A stretch of DNA of 36,195 nt from Lachnospiraceae bacterium (lineage in GTDB: Bacteria; Bacillota; Clostridia; Lachnospirales; Lachnospiraceae), in NCBI GenBank assembly GCA_016282745.1, contig JAEELL010000026.1, positions 1 through 36,195 of the forward strand. The letters run 5' to 3'. Below the pieces are notes generated by a model. It saw only the letters and a program-made list of their open reading frames with translations, was not told the DNA's origin and searched no databases. Made by a program: the position numbers and the translations under genes. Of the stretch, positions 9,351 to 17,246 are shown in pieces; within the stretch, counting starts at the first letter, position 1; each line of letters opens with the position of its first letter.

Positions 9351-9797
9351 TTATATATTTCTTTTCTTTTCAAATACAAGCAACGAGGCAGATATAACTG
9401 CTACTGTTGCCACCAAAGTAATTATCAAATCCAAGCTATAATATTCTTTTATAAAAGATAACATACTTGGAATGAACTCTTTATCAACAGGTACTGATCC
9501 CGCCCATGAAATTGTATATTTATGTTTCAAACTGCCAATAAAATCCCATGATGATATTAACTTTACTACTGCAAGTACAAAGAAACTGATTTCTGATACA
9601 AACACTCTGTTATTCTTTGAGAATTGTCCAATAGCATATGCTAAAAAAATGATTGCCGTCCATAATAATACTTCGGCTAAAAATGCACCAATAGCAATTA
9701 TTAAATATAAGTTTTCTACATTTATAAAAGTTCTTTTGTAATCATCTAAATGAGAAAAAATAATATCAACCAGCTTTGAGTAATATTATTCTCTCAT
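9351..9797 (-). pseudogene. small membrane protein with an early stop codon
   Basis: Only the last 84 codons (9605-9351, from a GTG) form a simple open frame, but the same frame is clearly coding further upstream, with hydrophobic segments LIIAIGAFLAEVLLW and TAIIFLAYAIG. It runs back to an ATG at 9797. Codon 4 there is TAA (9786-9788), giving M-R-E-stop. No other good start with a ribosome site is seen in between, and the GTG at 9605 has none. The full product would be about 148 residues with four helices and the C-terminal tail EKKRNI. Either the gene carries a nonsense mutation or it uses a rare start after the stop. I do not recognise the family. Confidence 0.5.
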
Positions 9798-9830
9798 CCT
9801 GTCCCGATTTTTCTACTTCGGTTTCATTTT

Positions 9831-10469
9831 TTATTCAACACCCAAATATTTTTTAAAATCACTTAACGCTTCATCATCATTAAACTTTTTATATGTCCCT
9901 ACTACTTCTTCAGTAGTAAAAAATTCTCTTACAAATACATTAAGATTCAATTTTGAGTACATTGCGTATTCTTCGGATTCTTTAACCCTTTGCATTACTT
10001 TAATACAAACTTCTATTATTTTATCTCTATGTTCGCTCTGTGTCTGATTTTCAATAAAATCATCATCTGCTGCCCACTCTTCTATTGCTTCATAATGTTG
10101 TTTCAGCTGCTCAGACAAACTCCCGATGATTTCTCCACCTTCCCATTCTTCTTCACAATATTTATAGTAATAATAATCTTCCATGCCATCATTTGACTTT
10201 GTTTCCAAATTAGACATTGAGTTAAATACCACACCAATAAACGTAGTAAACTCAGGTTCATATTTTATTGAAAAAGCATAAATATCTTTTCTGTCACTGT
10301 GACTTTTCATAAAATGACACACTTCTTCATATAACTCATTTTCAAAAGCGTTATAATCAAAAAACAGCTTTTCTCCAGTCTCTTGAATCTCTTTACCTTC
10401 GTTATCTTCGTTATTTTTGTTATCTTCGCTAACTTTTTTTATTTTGTTGAATATTCCTAACAAACTCAT
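9831..10469 (-). CDS. DUF4303-like cytoplasmic protein
   Basis: A 212-residue acidic soluble protein. The start is the ATG at 10469, preceded by AAGGAG; the earlier ATG at 10490 lies inside the upstream gene and lacks a site. After a charged low-complexity N-terminus (residues 10-35), the body begins with helix-rich sequence and the segment DIYAFSIKYEPEFTTFIGVVFNS. This resembles DUF4303 proteins, some of which occur as immunity-type proteins near polymorphic toxins. No toxin gene is visible next to it here, so that role is not supported. It is the third gene of a tight minus-strand operon (10-base gap to the DUF1275 gene). Confidence 0.5.
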   Translation of the reverse strand: MSLLGIFNKIKKVSEDNKNNEDNEGKEIQETGEKLFFDYNAFENELYEEVCHFMKSHSDRKDIYAFSIKYEPEFTTFIGVVFNSMSNLETKSNDGMEDYYYYKYCEEEWEGGEIIGSLSEQLKQHYEAIEEWAADDDFIENQTQSEHRDKIIEVCIKVMQRVKESEEYAMYSKLNLNVFVREFFTTEEVVGTYKKFNDDEALSDFKKYLGVE

Positions 10470-10479
10470 TTGAATCTCC

Positions 10480-11160
10480 TTACCAATCACTCAATAGATT
10501 CATTATTTTTTTATACATCATCAAAAATGCAACCATCAATAAAACAGAACATATCAAAATAGCTCTCTCATTAATCAATTTAATAAATACACTTCCTACA
10601 ATTGCACCGATTGCAAAGCATAAAATAATACCGTAATACAGTCCGCATTTTTTGATATATGTATTATCTCCAGAAATAATGTATTCGCACAGATTCTGGG
10701 TTCCGCTTCTGAGATTGCCTATGCACATGGTTGTTGCTATACCATTTCCTTTGATGGATCTGAAACTCTCCACCTGTATTCCACATGCAAGTGAAATAAG
10801 CGTGTTTGCAGGCAAACTGTAACCTCTTGGAATAAATGCCACTCCAAACAGTATCACTGCCTCAATCAGCACAACAATCTGTCTCCAGTGGATCTGTCTC
10901 TCAGGACTCACCTTAAATCTGATAAAATCCGCAATAATTATTCCTATTGTAAATGCCAACACCGGGCATAAATATCTGAGTGCAACTGTAAAATTACGTT
11001 CTACCAGATTGACTCCAAACAACAAAATGTTTCCTGTCTGGGCATTTGCAAAAACCTCATCTCTGCAAATATATGAATACGCATCCATAAATCCTCCCGA
11101 CAGAGCCAGCACCATGCCAAGCCATATAGATTCTGACATTTGATTAGCTGATTTATTCAT
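10480..11160 (-). CDS. DUF1275/YoaK-family membrane protein
   Basis: A 226-residue integral membrane protein with about six helices. The N-terminal pattern LALSGGFMDAYSYICRDEVF, then ANAQTGNILLFG, is the signature of the YoaK/DUF1275 family. The later segments NTLISLACGIQVESFR and TTMCIGNLRSG are also conserved in it. The biochemical role of the family is unknown; a transport or permease function has been suggested. Its start lies one base after the stop of the preceding gene, with AGAGG inside that gene's end, so translation is probably coupled. Confidence 0.85.
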   Translation of the reverse strand: MNKSANQMSESIWLGMVLALSGGFMDAYSYICRDEVFANAQTGNILLFGVNLVERNFTVALRYLCPVLAFTIGIIIADFIRFKVSPERQIHWRQIVVLIEAVILFGVAFIPRGYSLPANTLISLACGIQVESFRSIKGNGIATTMCIGNLRSGTQNLCEYIISGDNTYIKKCGLYYGIILCFAIGAIVGSVFIKLINERAILICSVLLMVAFLMMYKKIMNLLSDW

Positions 11161-11161
11161 A

Positions 11162-12010
11162 TTAACCTCTTAGAATTCTTCCTTTTTTTCTTTCTATTCT
11201 TGGAATATCAATTTCAACTCCAAGTATAAGTTTGAAAAGCCAAATATAGAATAAAAGAACAAATACCGGGATAATACACGACGTTACAAGTATAACTGCC
11301 AAAGCTTCAATAAATTTGTTAAGAACTCCCTCAAACTCAACTTGTGCATTTGACACAGTATCTTTCACCTTTGATATAACGCCTTCAAGTCCGCTCTTTT
11401 CTTCCTCTTCTTCAGCTTCTATTTCATCCACAGCATCTTTCGCATCATCTATGGTTTGCTGAATCGACGCCTTATATGTATCCTCAATCAAATTGGAAAT
11501 ATACACACTTGTAGGGACTACCATATAAATTGCAATGGCCAGCATTATCACCTTTTTTGCCAGCAGTTTCAACTGCCCCTTGTCCCCTAGAATGGCAAAA
11601 ATCAAAACAATTCCTGCGATAGGAATAATCCACTTAAAGGCTGCCACCCCTGTAATTGTAAGCAAGTATTTTTCAAGATAAATTGCACATACTGCTATAA
11701 GAAAATATGTGGTCATATCAGCCAGTTGTTCTGCTATAGGTGTTGCTGTATCTCCGGGCAAAAGTGTAATTGCCGCGGAAGACGCTGTAGCTGCCGCTGT
11801 AAGATCAAGTACAGTATCCTTCTTTTCTTCTAATGCTTTAATAGTCTTTTCATGATGTTCAAATGTGGTCAGTCTGTTTGCCAACAAAAAGAAACTAATA
11901 CATATTCCAACCATGATAATAAATATTTTTATGATTTTTTGATTCTTTTTACAAAAATCCATTATCGGCTCTAAATTGTCTGATATATTAGAAATAAAAA
12001 CCTGTTGCAT
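11162..12010 (-). CDS. conserved multi-helix membrane protein, unknown function
   Basis: A 282-residue protein with a helix near residues 28-45, a helical pair at about 100-150, another at 155-175 and a last helix near 240-265. The segment ALSL-like SAAITLLPGDTATPIAEQLA, then YLEKYLLTITG, is a recurrent signature in uncharacterised membrane proteins of Firmicutes and other gut bacteria. Between the last helices lies an acidic coiled-coil-like stretch (EIEAEEEEEKS). GGAGG precedes the ATG at 12010. It is the first gene of a three-gene operon with the DUF1275 and DUF4303-like genes. No enzymatic motif is visible. Confidence 0.75.
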   Translation of the reverse strand: MQQVFISNISDNLEPIMDFCKKNQKIIKIFIIMVGICISFFLLANRLTTFEHHEKTIKALEEKKDTVLDLTAAATASSAAITLLPGDTATPIAEQLADMTTYFLIAVCAIYLEKYLLTITGVAAFKWIIPIAGIVLIFAILGDKGQLKLLAKKVIMLAIAIYMVVPTSVYISNLIEDTYKASIQQTIDDAKDAVDEIEAEEEEEKSGLEGVISKVKDTVSNAQVEFEGVLNKFIEALAVILVTSCIIPVFVLLFYIWLFKLILGVEIDIPRIERKKGRILRG

Positions 12011-12104
12011 AAAATACCTCCACTAATAACATTATTAAATTAACACTACCTGTTTATTGTACTACATACTAATGTACATTTACAAAGGGAATATTAGTTA
12101 ATAT

Positions 12105-12146
12105 ATGAAACTATTATTATGAAACTATTATTATGAAACTATTATT
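12105..12146. repeat. three tandem copies of a 14-bp unit in a divergent intergenic region
   Basis: ATGAAACTATTATT is repeated exactly three times (12105-12118, 12119-12132, 12133-12146). The 305-base gap 12011-12315 between two divergent genes otherwise holds only AT-rich sequence, including a looser ATTAAGAA(A/G)TTA-like duplication just downstream. Direct repeats of this size between divergent genes can be regulator-binding sites, but replication slippage explains them equally well. Confidence 0.7.
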
Positions 12147-12315
12147 CAAAAGTATGTATTAAGAAATTAGTATTAAGAAGTTAATATTGCTATCAACTTT
12201 GATTTACAAAATTAAAAAAATTTAAAATCAAGTGTAACATTATAACAACAGGCAGGGTTTCTATATATGAAACATTTAAAAATTCAGATACAATATAGAA
12301 ATGAGGAGATTAGTT

Positions 12316-13227
12316 ATGAGCACAAATAACACAAGCGAAAAATTAAAGAAAATATTTGATATCAAGATTATTGCCACATGGATTATTATTATTTTAACTA
12401 CGGGTGTGATGATTTATGACTTTTTTATCAACAACGACTCTTTTAGTCTCAAAACATATACAAACCTTACCGCATTATTTATATTTGCTTTTATATTTCA
12501 AAATATGTTTATTAAATCCGCTAAAATCAAAAAGAGAATTCAGGATATTGAGCAGGCCAATAGAATGAAAAAGAAATCAAGGATTATATTTGCTGTTTCC
12601 ATTATTATTGCAACTTTACTTTATATTTTCTTTGCTACAGTTATGATTCCGAAAATAAATGCCCTATTTGAACCGGTTAAAAAACCGATAATCTATTTAT
12701 ATCCGCAAGATGACACAGATGTTACTGTATCATTGGGAAATAAGGATAATATTATAGTTTCCTATCCGGAATATTTCGATGGCTGGCATGTTCTTGCCAA
12801 ACCAAACGGTGATTTGACTGATTTGAATACGGGAAAGCAATTGTATTCATTGTATTATGAAAATATAAGCGATTATAAATTCAGTGTTAAACAGGATGGA
12901 TTTGTTGTGTCAGATGATGATGTAGACGAATTTCTTGATGAAAAGTTGGAAATTCTCGGTTTAAACTACAAAGAGCGAGAAGAATTCATTGTTTACTGGT
13001 TACCGGTGTTAAAAGAAAACAAATACAATTACATACGCTTTGCAACCGCAGAAGAAATTGAAAAGAATATGCCGCTTACTATAGCTCCTGCCCCGGATTC
13101 TGTCATCAGAGTTTTGCTGACTTTCAAGGGCTTAGATAAACCACTTGAAGTAAAAGAACAAAAACTAAGTAGTCCGCAAAGAAGCGGCTTTGTAGCTGTC
13201 GAGTGGGGCGGAACTGAATTAAAATAA
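12316..13227 (+). CDS. membrane protein of the KPIIYLYP family, unknown function
   Basis: A 303-residue protein. The start is the ATG at 12316, because GAGGAGA lies six bases upstream; the in-frame ATG at 12301 overlaps that site. Three hydrophobic helices occupy roughly residues 16-110. They are followed by a soluble domain of about 190 residues opening with KKPIIYLYPQ and containing YFDGWHVLAKPNG, EEFIVYWLPVLKENKYNYI, PAPDSVIRV and the closing SGFVAVEWGG. This soluble module is widespread in bacteria, often free-standing or lipid-anchored, and to my knowledge has no known role. It ends just left of the tRNA-Trp fragment, so it is the last gene before the putative island. Confidence 0.7.
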   Translation: MSTNNTSEKLKKIFDIKIIATWIIIILTTGVMIYDFFINNDSFSLKTYTNLTALFIFAFIFQNMFIKSAKIKKRIQDIEQANRMKKKSRIIFAVSIIIATLLYIFFATVMIPKINALFEPVKKPIIYLYPQDDTDVTVSLGNKDNIIVSYPEYFDGWHVLAKPNGDLTDLNTGKQLYSLYYENISDYKFSVKQDGFVVSDDDVDEFLDEKLEILGLNYKEREEFIVYWLPVLKENKYNYIRFATAEEIEKNMPLTIAPAPDSVIRVLLTFKGLDKPLEVKEQKLSSPQRSGFVAVEWGGTELK

Positions 13228-13243
13228 TATCATTTTACAAAAG

Positions 13244-13290
13244 AACACAATTCCGAAACCGCTACGCTTGTTTCGGAATCCACTCCGTGT
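13244..13290. repeat. stem-loop repeat, partial copy
   Basis: ATTCCGAAAC (13250-13259) pairs perfectly with GTTTCGGAAT (13270-13279) around a loop containing CGCTACGCTT. Outer ACAC/GTGT adds pairing. The loop and stem match the first hairpin of the copy at 24609-24643, but the second hairpin of the composite repeat is missing here. Confidence 0.6.
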
Positions 13291-13294
13291 AAAT

Positions 13295-13327
13295 AAAAAA
13301 GAACATCAAACGATGTTCTTTTTTTTA
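13295..13327. terminator. terminator hairpin duplicated from the tRNA-Trp locus
   Basis: AAAAAAGAACATC pairs with GATGTTCTTTTTT around a 4-base loop, followed by a T8 tract. The identical hairpin follows the intact tRNA-Trp at 24703-24732. It now also terminates the plus-strand gene ending at 13227. Confidence 0.85.
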
Positions 13328-13328
13328 A

Positions 13329-13375
13329 CAGGGGCACTAGGAATCGAACCCAGCTCTGGAGTTTTGGAGACTCTA
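13329..13375 (-). repeat. truncated tRNA-Trp 3' half (putative att site)
   Basis: On the minus strand this is the tRNA-Trp sequence from the anticodon stem through the T-arm and acceptor 3' strand, exactly as at 24734-24780. Beyond 13375 the sequence diverges and no D-arm or 5' acceptor strand follows, so it is not a functional tRNA gene. Together with the intact copy it defines the putative island ends. Confidence 0.85.
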
Positions 13376-13429
13376 GTGGACACCGTGACTCCGCCCATTT
13401 TATGCACCTTTGCGGCACTGTTGCTTTAT

Positions 13430-13455
13430 TTGACAACACTTTTTGACAACACTTT
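13430..13455. repeat. tandem 13-bp repeat inside the left island end
   Basis: TTGACAACACTTT occurs twice in direct tandem (13430-13442, 13443-13455), 55 bases inside the tRNA fragment. Short direct repeats at this distance from an att core are typical of arm-type binding sites of tyrosine recombinases, which would fit the island model; this is inference. Confidence 0.45.
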
Positions 13456-13465
13456 TCTTTTTTTC

Positions 13466-13771
13466 TCAAAATCCTCCGGATTGGTAAGCTCTGGCAATTA
13501 CATATGAAGGCTCATAAAATGCACTGCAATTATAATTGTCTATTACATCACATATTTCATTGTTGTACACACGCATAATCCCATCCACGTAATTCTCATC
13601 AGACTGCAAAGTATCTTTTATTAATTTTGCATATACCTTTCCCATCTGAGTTGGAGATGGGACAATCTGTGCAAGTTGTCTGTCTACATCAGTAATGTCA
13701 AATTCTCCATTTTTCAATGAATACTCATCAATCCACTCTTGCTCAACCTGCAACGGATTCTCACAATGCAA
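13466..13771 (-). CDS. hypothetical protein downstream of the R2K ATP-grasp gene
   Basis: An unrecognised 101-residue acidic, probably helical protein, 10 bases downstream of the ATP-grasp gene. The start given is a TTG at 13771 without a clear ribosome site. The frame is open further upstream and reads naturally (LETITSAKALHCENP), back to a TAG at 13799-13801. Three codons earlier in the same frame is an ATG (13810) inside the end of the ATP-grasp gene. The gene may therefore start there by overlap and carry a nonsense codon, or start at the TTG. No motif is seen apart from a conserved-looking C-terminus, AFYEPSYVIARAYQSGG. Probably co-transcribed with the ATP-grasp gene. Confidence 0.5.
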   Translation of the reverse strand: MHCENPLQVEQEWIDEYSLKNGEFDITDVDRQLAQIVPSPTQMGKVYAKLIKDTLQSDENYVDGIMRVYNNEICDVIDNYNCSAFYEPSYVIARAYQSGGF

Positions 13772-13781
13772 TGCTTTTGCA

Positions 13782-14912
13782 CTAGTTATTGTTTCTAACT
13801 AATTTTCCATAAAAAACATCTGGTTTAATCTGCTGCAATCCTGATACCTGTCCATCGCCAAGTTCCATTACGATTAGGCGCCCATCTTCACAGCGCGCAA
13901 TATCTATGGACACAAAATTGCTTTTTATTTTCTTTACCAAAGATTCTATCCATTTGAATTCTTCCTCAGAAAAGCTAACGCTCATATCTGCTTTCCAATA
14001 ATCGTCGATAATAACTACTCTTCCTGCCAAAACAAATATTCTGTATTCTTCTGATATTGGCATTCCGCTTTTTTCGTGAAAACCAATAGATTTAAGATTC
14101 ACAAACTGTCTTAGAACTACACCTCCGACAAGATTAGTCCCTTGTCTTTCCACAAAATTACTAATCACATTTTCTGTGTTTTCTTTGTTAGCTATATTGC
14201 TGATAAAGCATGCATCATACCACTCATGTTTTCTGCTCTTAACATAATCCTTGACTATATACGGACCTTCTAAATCTTTTGTCATTGCCAATGCTGACTC
14301 AACCGTTCCTTGATTTTCCCACACAGACTTTGCCGTATCCTCCGCAAAATCATCATACCATCCTGGTAGTGTATGGTATTTCTCATATTCCGTTGGAGAA
14401 TTAATAAGCAATATTCCTTTTTCTTTTAATTTTTCATAAAATGTTCTATACATTTCGGGCTTCATCATCCATCCACGATAAATCGTTAGACCGCTTATTT
14501 CATCACCATACATGGACAGTTTTCCCATTTGCAGATCTTCATAACTAAATAATCCACAGGAATATTTCAATTTCGCCACATTATATTCTTCCTCATAATC
14601 TTCATCCACTTGCTTCTGATAAAGTGGATGATTACAAAATATAAAGTTGAGCTTATCTGGATTGCTTACCAAAATATTTCCTTGAACATCGATGTTATCA
14701 AGTAATTCTAACATTACATTAAGCGGCAATTCATCAATTTTTGTTTTAACTCTAGTAAAACTTTCAATCGCCTTTATTTTAAATCTATTACCTTGCAAAT
14801 CATACAAAATATCTCCAACCCATATTTCATTTTCACACAATTTACCTATCGTATAAATAGTCCCAACATTGCTTACTGTAAAACGCTCTTCTACTCTATA
14901 TACCTCTTGCAT
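13782..14912 (-). CDS. ATP-grasp protein (R2K type) with N-terminal EF-Tu domain-2-like barrel
   Basis: A 376-residue soluble protein with two parts. Residues 3-80 (FTVSNVGTIYTIGKL, then EIWVGDILYD, FKIKAIESF and GNILV) follow the beta-barrel pattern of translation-factor domain 2. Residues about 135-370 form an ATP-grasp domain of the R2K clade. It shows an Arg in IYRGWMMKPE, the nucleotide-binding stretch GPYIVKDYVKSRKHEW, and a metal-binding end with DIARCEDGRLIVMELGDGQ. ATP-grasp enzymes join a carboxylate to an amine or thiol through an acyl phosphate; the substrate here is unknown. GAGGGGA precedes the ATG. It is divergent from a second R2K-type gene at 15166, which suggests the two act in one process. 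Confidence 0.7.
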   Translation of the reverse strand: MQEVYRVEERFTVSNVGTIYTIGKLCENEIWVGDILYDLQGNRFKIKAIESFTRVKTKIDELPLNVMLELLDNIDVQGNILVSNPDKLNFIFCNHPLYQKQVDEDYEEEYNVAKLKYSCGLFSYEDLQMGKLSMYGDEISGLTIYRGWMMKPEMYRTFYEKLKEKGILLINSPTEYEKYHTLPGWYDDFAEDTAKSVWENQGTVESALAMTKDLEGPYIVKDYVKSRKHEWYDACFISNIANKENTENVISNFVERQGTNLVGGVVLRQFVNLKSIGFHEKSGMPISEEYRIFVLAGRVVIIDDYWKADMSVSFSEEEFKWIESLVKKIKSNFVSIDIARCEDGRLIVMELGDGQVSGLQQIKPDVFYGKLVRNNN

Positions 14913-15165
14913 TTATTTTCCCCTCATATATTCATTTTTTTAATTCATCGAACCCTATATGACAACCATTATAATTTGTAATGTAATAACATTTTTCTCT
15001 TCACTTTAAATATAGCGCCATTATTATTTATATAATATAATTTGATTATACTATTTGTTTTTTCTTAATCAATTGTAAATAACTCTTTCGGGATTATATT
15101 TTTTATAGTAAGCAAATAGCAATATGATTATAAGATATGGAAATTCAAAAGAAATAGGTGATATT

Positions 15166-15948
15166 ATGAGAGTTTGGATGAAAACAAAATATGATCGAGG
15201 TATGGATATGGACATACCACATAGCCCTAATATTGCTTGTGCAATGTATGGTTTTAGAGAACTAGGAGCGGAAATAATACCTTATCATTCCCTTGATGAC
15301 ATTTACAACAAAATAGAAAGGCAAGATATTGTTCTTGATTACATTCAACAATGCAATGAAGTTTTCAAAAAATTCGAAGTTTTTCCCCACATACCGGATT
15401 ATCCTGAAATAATGAATAAATATCTGGGAAGAAAAGTTTGGGAAGATACGATAGATGCTATAAGTCGAGATGAGAAAAAGTGGTCCGCAGGTTGGTTTGT
15501 TAAACCCAAGAAAAACAAAATGTTTACCGGTAAAGTTATTAGAAATATTCATGATCTTGTTGGTTGTGGAAATCATTCAGAGAATTATGAAGTTATATGT
15601 AGCGAAGCTTTGGATATCAAAGCTGAATGGCGATGTTTCATCATGTATGACGAGTTGGTAGATGTTAGACCTTATGGCTTGATTCTTGATTCTACACGCG
15701 AAAGCTACTATTATCATTATGACGAAAATGTCCTCAAAGATATTATGAAAACTTTTGTCCAATGGGCGAACAGACCTATGGCATGTAGTATGGATATATG
15801 TGTAACAAGTGACGGAAGAACTCTATTGGTCGAATTCAATGATGCATATGCTCTAGGCAACTACGGTCTTCATGGTGTGCAATATGCCAAACTTATATCT
15901 GCAAGGTGGAGTCAGTTGTTGGAACGCGAAGATGAATATAGATTTTGA
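15166..15948 (+). CDS. ATP-grasp protein (R2K clade), second copy
   Basis: A 260-residue soluble protein. I place the start at the ATG at 15166 (MRVWMKTKYDRG), with AGGTGAT upstream. This fits the family, which begins with a short strand followed by a K-Y-D-R-G stretch. An in-frame ATG at 15124 lacks a site and would add 14 unrelated residues. ATP-grasp features are GWFVKPKKNKMFTG (nucleotide-binding lysines), SEALDIKAEWRCFI (the Glu-Trp-Arg signature), DICVTSDGRTLLVEFND and the end ALGNYGLHGVQYAKL. It lacks the EF-Tu-like barrel of the divergent paralogue at 13782-14912. The product is probably an ATP-dependent ligase of unknown substrate. Confidence 0.75.
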   Translation: MRVWMKTKYDRGMDMDIPHSPNIACAMYGFRELGAEIIPYHSLDDIYNKIERQDIVLDYIQQCNEVFKKFEVFPHIPDYPEIMNKYLGRKVWEDTIDAISRDEKKWSAGWFVKPKKNKMFTGKVIRNIHDLVGCGNHSENYEVICSEALDIKAEWRCFIMYDELVDVRPYGLILDSTRESYYYHYDENVLKDIMKTFVQWANRPMACSMDICVTSDGRTLLVEFNDAYALGNYGLHGVQYAKLISARWSQLLEREDEYRF

Positions 15949-16013
15949 TTAATTAATTTCTAAATGCAGATACTGCAAAAAATTATGTGTAAACTAAATA
16001 TATATCCTCTTGG

Positions 16014-16047
16014 TTGAACGATACACCATTTTTGGAGTATCATTCAA
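16014..16047. repeat. 34-bp hairpin repeat, copy 1
   Basis: TTGAACGATACACC (16014-16027) pairs with GGAGTATCATTCAA (16034-16047), 12 of 14 positions plus possible wobble, with a 6-base loop. A copy differing at one base of 35 lies at 23791-23825. The right arm touches the point where the truncated radical SAM reading frame begins. Confidence 0.75.
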
Positions 16048-16142
16048 GCGTAAAGAATTTCTTACAGGAGTTCTGCCGCATCAAAAATGAAGTATACGAC
16101 GGCAATGCAGCTTTGCAGATTAGCATTAACACTACAGATTAA
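16047..16142 (+). pseudogene. remnant of the radical SAM part, upstream of an in-frame stop
   Basis: In the same frame as the following gene, this stretch reads VKNFLQEFCRIKNEVYDG, then AALQISINTTD, and ends with TAA at 16140. The next codons continue TLRKKMFKNCSM. It matches the part of RlmN-like radical SAM proteins that leads into the strand usually read as ISLHA, here ISINTTD. No start codon, CxxxCxxC cluster or other N-terminal part is present: the gene is cut off at the hairpin repeat ending at 16047. Confidence 0.65.
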
Positions 16143-16157
16143 ACACTTCGCAAAAAG

Positions 16158-17243
16158 ATGTTTAAGAATTGTTCCATGTCACTTAACGAAATCGCAGAAA
16201 TTGCAAATACACTACCGATGCCAAAAGGCAGAAAGTATGCACTGAACTTTGCTGTAACCAAGGATTCAGTCATTGATGCGACACTCATTGACAAACTCTT
16301 TGACAAGAATAAATTTTTGATTAAAATGACTCCAATCCATCAGACCTTCAATGCTCTTGACAACGGTTTTAATGTCACGACGGAATATCAGAGTTTCGAA
16401 GTTTTTGAAAGTTTTGAAAAAGAATTTATTAAACTTGGTTGGGACGTAATGGCATTTCTTGATTCTCATGAAGAGGATGATGATGCGCTAACCTGTGGTA
16501 ATCTTCTTCTTTCTCACATTACCGAGAAGATTACACAGATTGCCTCTCGAAAGAAAAAAATTGGCTTGATTGTTGCCATCGAGATGGATGCAATTTTTGC
16601 ACACTACCATACCTGGAAGGAATTGGAAGCACCTCCGGGATTCAATCTTTTCCTTGTGGAACGAGATACATATGATATCTACGTGTTACAGACCGGTATG
16701 GGTGAAATCGCCGCCTCCTCCGGAGTGCAGTATCTTATTGCCAAGTTTGGTGTAAGCTCCATTGTAAACTTTGGTGTTGTGGGCGGACTTACCCCAGACA
16801 TGAAAAAGCAAAAAGGTTGCCTCGTTAATCGCGTGGTTCACTACAAATATGATTGTTCCGAATTTATGGATTTAGCGGTTGGTCAGGTAGATGGCTATGA
16901 TTCGATCTTTCTTAAAACTAGTGAAAGCCTTGTTAAAAGTGCCCTTTCCATCATGGATGACCTTTCCCTTGCCACTTGTTGCTCAGGTGATAAATTCATC
17001 AGCACAGCAGAGGAAAAGCAGTATCTTCATGAGACCTTTGAAGGGGACATCTGCGACATGGAATCTGCCGGTATCGTCCTTACATGTGAAGCAAATGGTG
17101 TTCCTTGCCTTCTGTTAAAGGCTGTAGCCGATGGTCTTGCCGACGGTGCGGAAGGCTTCTTTGCAGAATTGCAAAGTGCTTCCCTCAAATGTCTAATAGC
17201 TGCGGATACTATAATGGAAAAACTGGCACAAATAGAGTCATAA
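16158..17243 (+). CDS. MTA/SAH nucleosidase fused to a radical SAM C-terminus (5'-truncated gene)
   Basis: The 361-residue open frame is the rear part of a larger fusion. Residues 1-120 match the C-terminal half of an RlmN-like radical SAM enzyme: GRKYALNFAVTKD, FLIKMTPIHQT and the late Cys in DDDALTCGNLLLSH. Residues 130-361 form a nucleoside phosphorylase-type domain of the MTA/SAH nucleosidase group: GLIVAIEMD, TGMGEIAAS, VNFGVVGGL, then DMESAGIV (catalytic Glu) and AVADGLADG (catalytic Asp). Such a nucleosidase could clear 5'-deoxyadenosine or SAH made by its partner domain. The ATG at 16158 has no good ribosome site, and coding sequence continues upstream past a stop at 16140. The radical SAM activity must be lost; the nucleosidase part could still be intact. 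Confidence 0.7.
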   Translation: MFKNCSMSLNEIAEIANTLPMPKGRKYALNFAVTKDSVIDATLIDKLFDKNKFLIKMTPIHQTFNALDNGFNVTTEYQSFEVFESFEKEFIKLGWDVMAFLDSHEEDDDALTCGNLLLSHITEKITQIASRKKKIGLIVAIEMDAIFAHYHTWKELEAPPGFNLFLVERDTYDIYVLQTGMGEIAASSGVQYLIAKFGVSSIVNFGVVGGLTPDMKKQKGCLVNRVVHYKYDCSEFMDLAVGQVDGYDSIFLKTSESLVKSALSIMDDLSLATCCSGDKFISTAEEKQYLHETFEGDICDMESAGIVLTCEANGVPCLLLKAVADGLADGAEGFFAELQSASLKCLIAADTIMEKLAQIES

Positions 17244-17246
17244 TAA

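Noticed and set aside
13329-13400. A second functional tRNA-Trp gene
   Set aside because: Only the 3' half matches; no D-arm or 5' acceptor strand follows.
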